A stretch of 64,000 nucleotides of DNA, from NCBI RefSeq assembly GCF_018130465.1, contig NZ_JAFCKJ010000012.1:1-64000 (forward strand), in the 5' to 3' direction. Under the pieces are notes generated by a model. The model ran no database searches. It was not told where the DNA came from and saw only the letters and a program-made list of their open reading frames with translations. Made by a program: the position numbers and the translations under genes. Numbering within the stretch: the stretch's first letter is position 1; every line of letters begins with the position of its first letter. Below, one piece after another: positions 63,497-64,000 of this stretch. The DNA is from Bradyrhizobium canariense. GTDB lineage: Bacteria > Pseudomonadota > Alphaproteobacteria > Rhizobiales > Xanthobacteraceae.

Positions 63497-64000
63497 CTAT
63501 CCCCGCAAGATCATCCCCGCCGTCTGCTGGCCGCTCGCCAGCGCCGCCTCGACTGTTCCCATGTCGGCTCCGCGATAGAGCGCCTCGCCTGAGAACAGCA
63601 CCGGACCGTCGGCCCGCGCGAGGATCCCTTGCGCCTCGCGCGTTCGCGGCGTCGCCCAGGAGTAGGCGCCGCGGGCGTAGGGATCGCGCGCCCAGTTTGT
63701 CGCAGCGGCCGCGACGAGCTCACGCGAGAGATCCTCGCGCGGTTGCTTGAAAATGGCCGCCAGCGAATCGAGCCCGGCATCGATGAGCCCTTGCGGATCG
63801 AGATGCGACAGCGCCGCCGTGCGCGGGCCGCCGAACCAGCCGGTAAGCACGGGATGCTGGTCGGGATATCGCGTCCACCACACCGGGATGGTCTGGTCGG
63901 ATAGAAGGAAGGTCATGTCCGCGAGCTCTTCCTTGCGCTCGCGCCACCATGGCCGCGTGAAACGCAGCAGAATTTTTATCACATTGCCGAAGCCGATGTC
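63497..64000 (-). CDS. Flavin amine oxidase family protein, 5' part outside window
   Basis: The C-terminal ~167 codons of an FAD-dependent amine oxidase; the frame is open to the window edge. Marks include DQTIPVWWTRYPDQHPVLTG and GWFGGPRTAALSH, WARDPYARGAYSWATPRTRE, and the FAD-binding end VLFSGEALYRGADMGTVEAA-LASGQQTA, as in flavin monoamine oxidases (the usual 'G.YSY..PG' and 'FAGEATS...GT..GA..SG'). The substrate cannot be judged without the N-terminal half. Confidence 0.85.
   Translation of the reverse strand, partial: DIGFGNVIKILLRFTRPWWRERKEELADMTFLLSDQTIPVWWTRYPDQHPVLTGWFGGPRTAALSHLDPQGLIDAGLDSLAAIFKQPREDLSRELVAAAATNWARDPYARGAYSWATPRTREAQGILARADGPVLFSGEALYRGADMGTVEAALASGQQTAGMILRG

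Overview
The window reads as chromosomal DNA from a high-GC alphaproteobacterium, most likely Bradyrhizobium or a close relative. This is inferred from several signs: the ispH-thrB-rnhA gene order, a TrcR (DUF1013) cell-cycle regulator, an NdvA-like glucan exporter, several small secreted proteins of types I associate with Bradyrhizobium, and dispersed intergenic palindromes of the kind common in that genus. I see no rRNA, tRNA, CRISPR array, transposase, phage gene or plasmid replication gene.

Layout. 1-3.2 kb holds two tandem secreted caspase-like proteases; the first is cut by the window edge. A small secreted Ig-like protein lies between them. 3.3-5.1 kb holds an AraC-type regulator divergent from two small exported proteins, with a direct-repeat operator candidate between. 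5.4-10.9 kb carries a DUF2235/Tle1-like membrane lipase followed by a response regulator/histidine kinase pair. 11-16.1 kb is a run of small exported or membrane proteins plus a beta-propeller protein coupled to a small membrane protein. 16.3-20.9 kb is an acyl-CoA/nitronate island: two nitronate monooxygenase-like flavoproteins around an acyl-CoA synthetase and a thioesterase. 21-24.6 kb has aspartate ammonia-lyase, a DedA/YqaA membrane protein and an orphan HisE. 24.8-32.4 kb has a solute-binding protein, an NdvA-like exporter, a D,D-carboxypeptidase, FadD, a DUF924 protein and a 1-Cys peroxiredoxin.

32.6-36 kb is the conserved rnhA-thrB-ispH operon, divergent from trcR, which has a good promoter and terminator. 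36-41.9 kb has an OmpW porin, a lipoprotein, propionyl-CoA synthetase and two TPR/LprI-type exported paralogues. 42-49 kb has a CPA1 antiporter, a membrane protein, an SDR and a complete TAXI-type TRAP uptake operon with DUF1850. 49-56 kb has exported hypotheticals, a lysozyme-like periplasmic protein, a NUDIX CoA pyrophosphatase, a hotdog thioesterase, and an aldo/keto reductase with a TTC38-like protein. 56-64 kb has an orphan sensor kinase with an ABC-type periplasmic sensor, an oleate hydratase next to a long-chain acyl-CoA ligase, a DUF3088 protein, an isochorismatase-like hydrolase, a His/Tyr-rich exported protein and the end of a flavin amine oxidase.

Themes. Fatty-acid and acyl-CoA metabolism recurs: four AMP-forming ligases, two thioesterases, oleate hydratase and a CoA pyrophosphatase. 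So do cell-envelope functions. At least four families of palindromic repeats sit in gene gaps, mostly between convergent genes, where they probably act as transcript ends.

The items most worth a second look are the duplicated caspases, the His-to-Gln flavoprotein paralogue, the membrane-tailed Tle1-like lipase, the unexported propeller with its membrane partner, and the two-variant repeat family.
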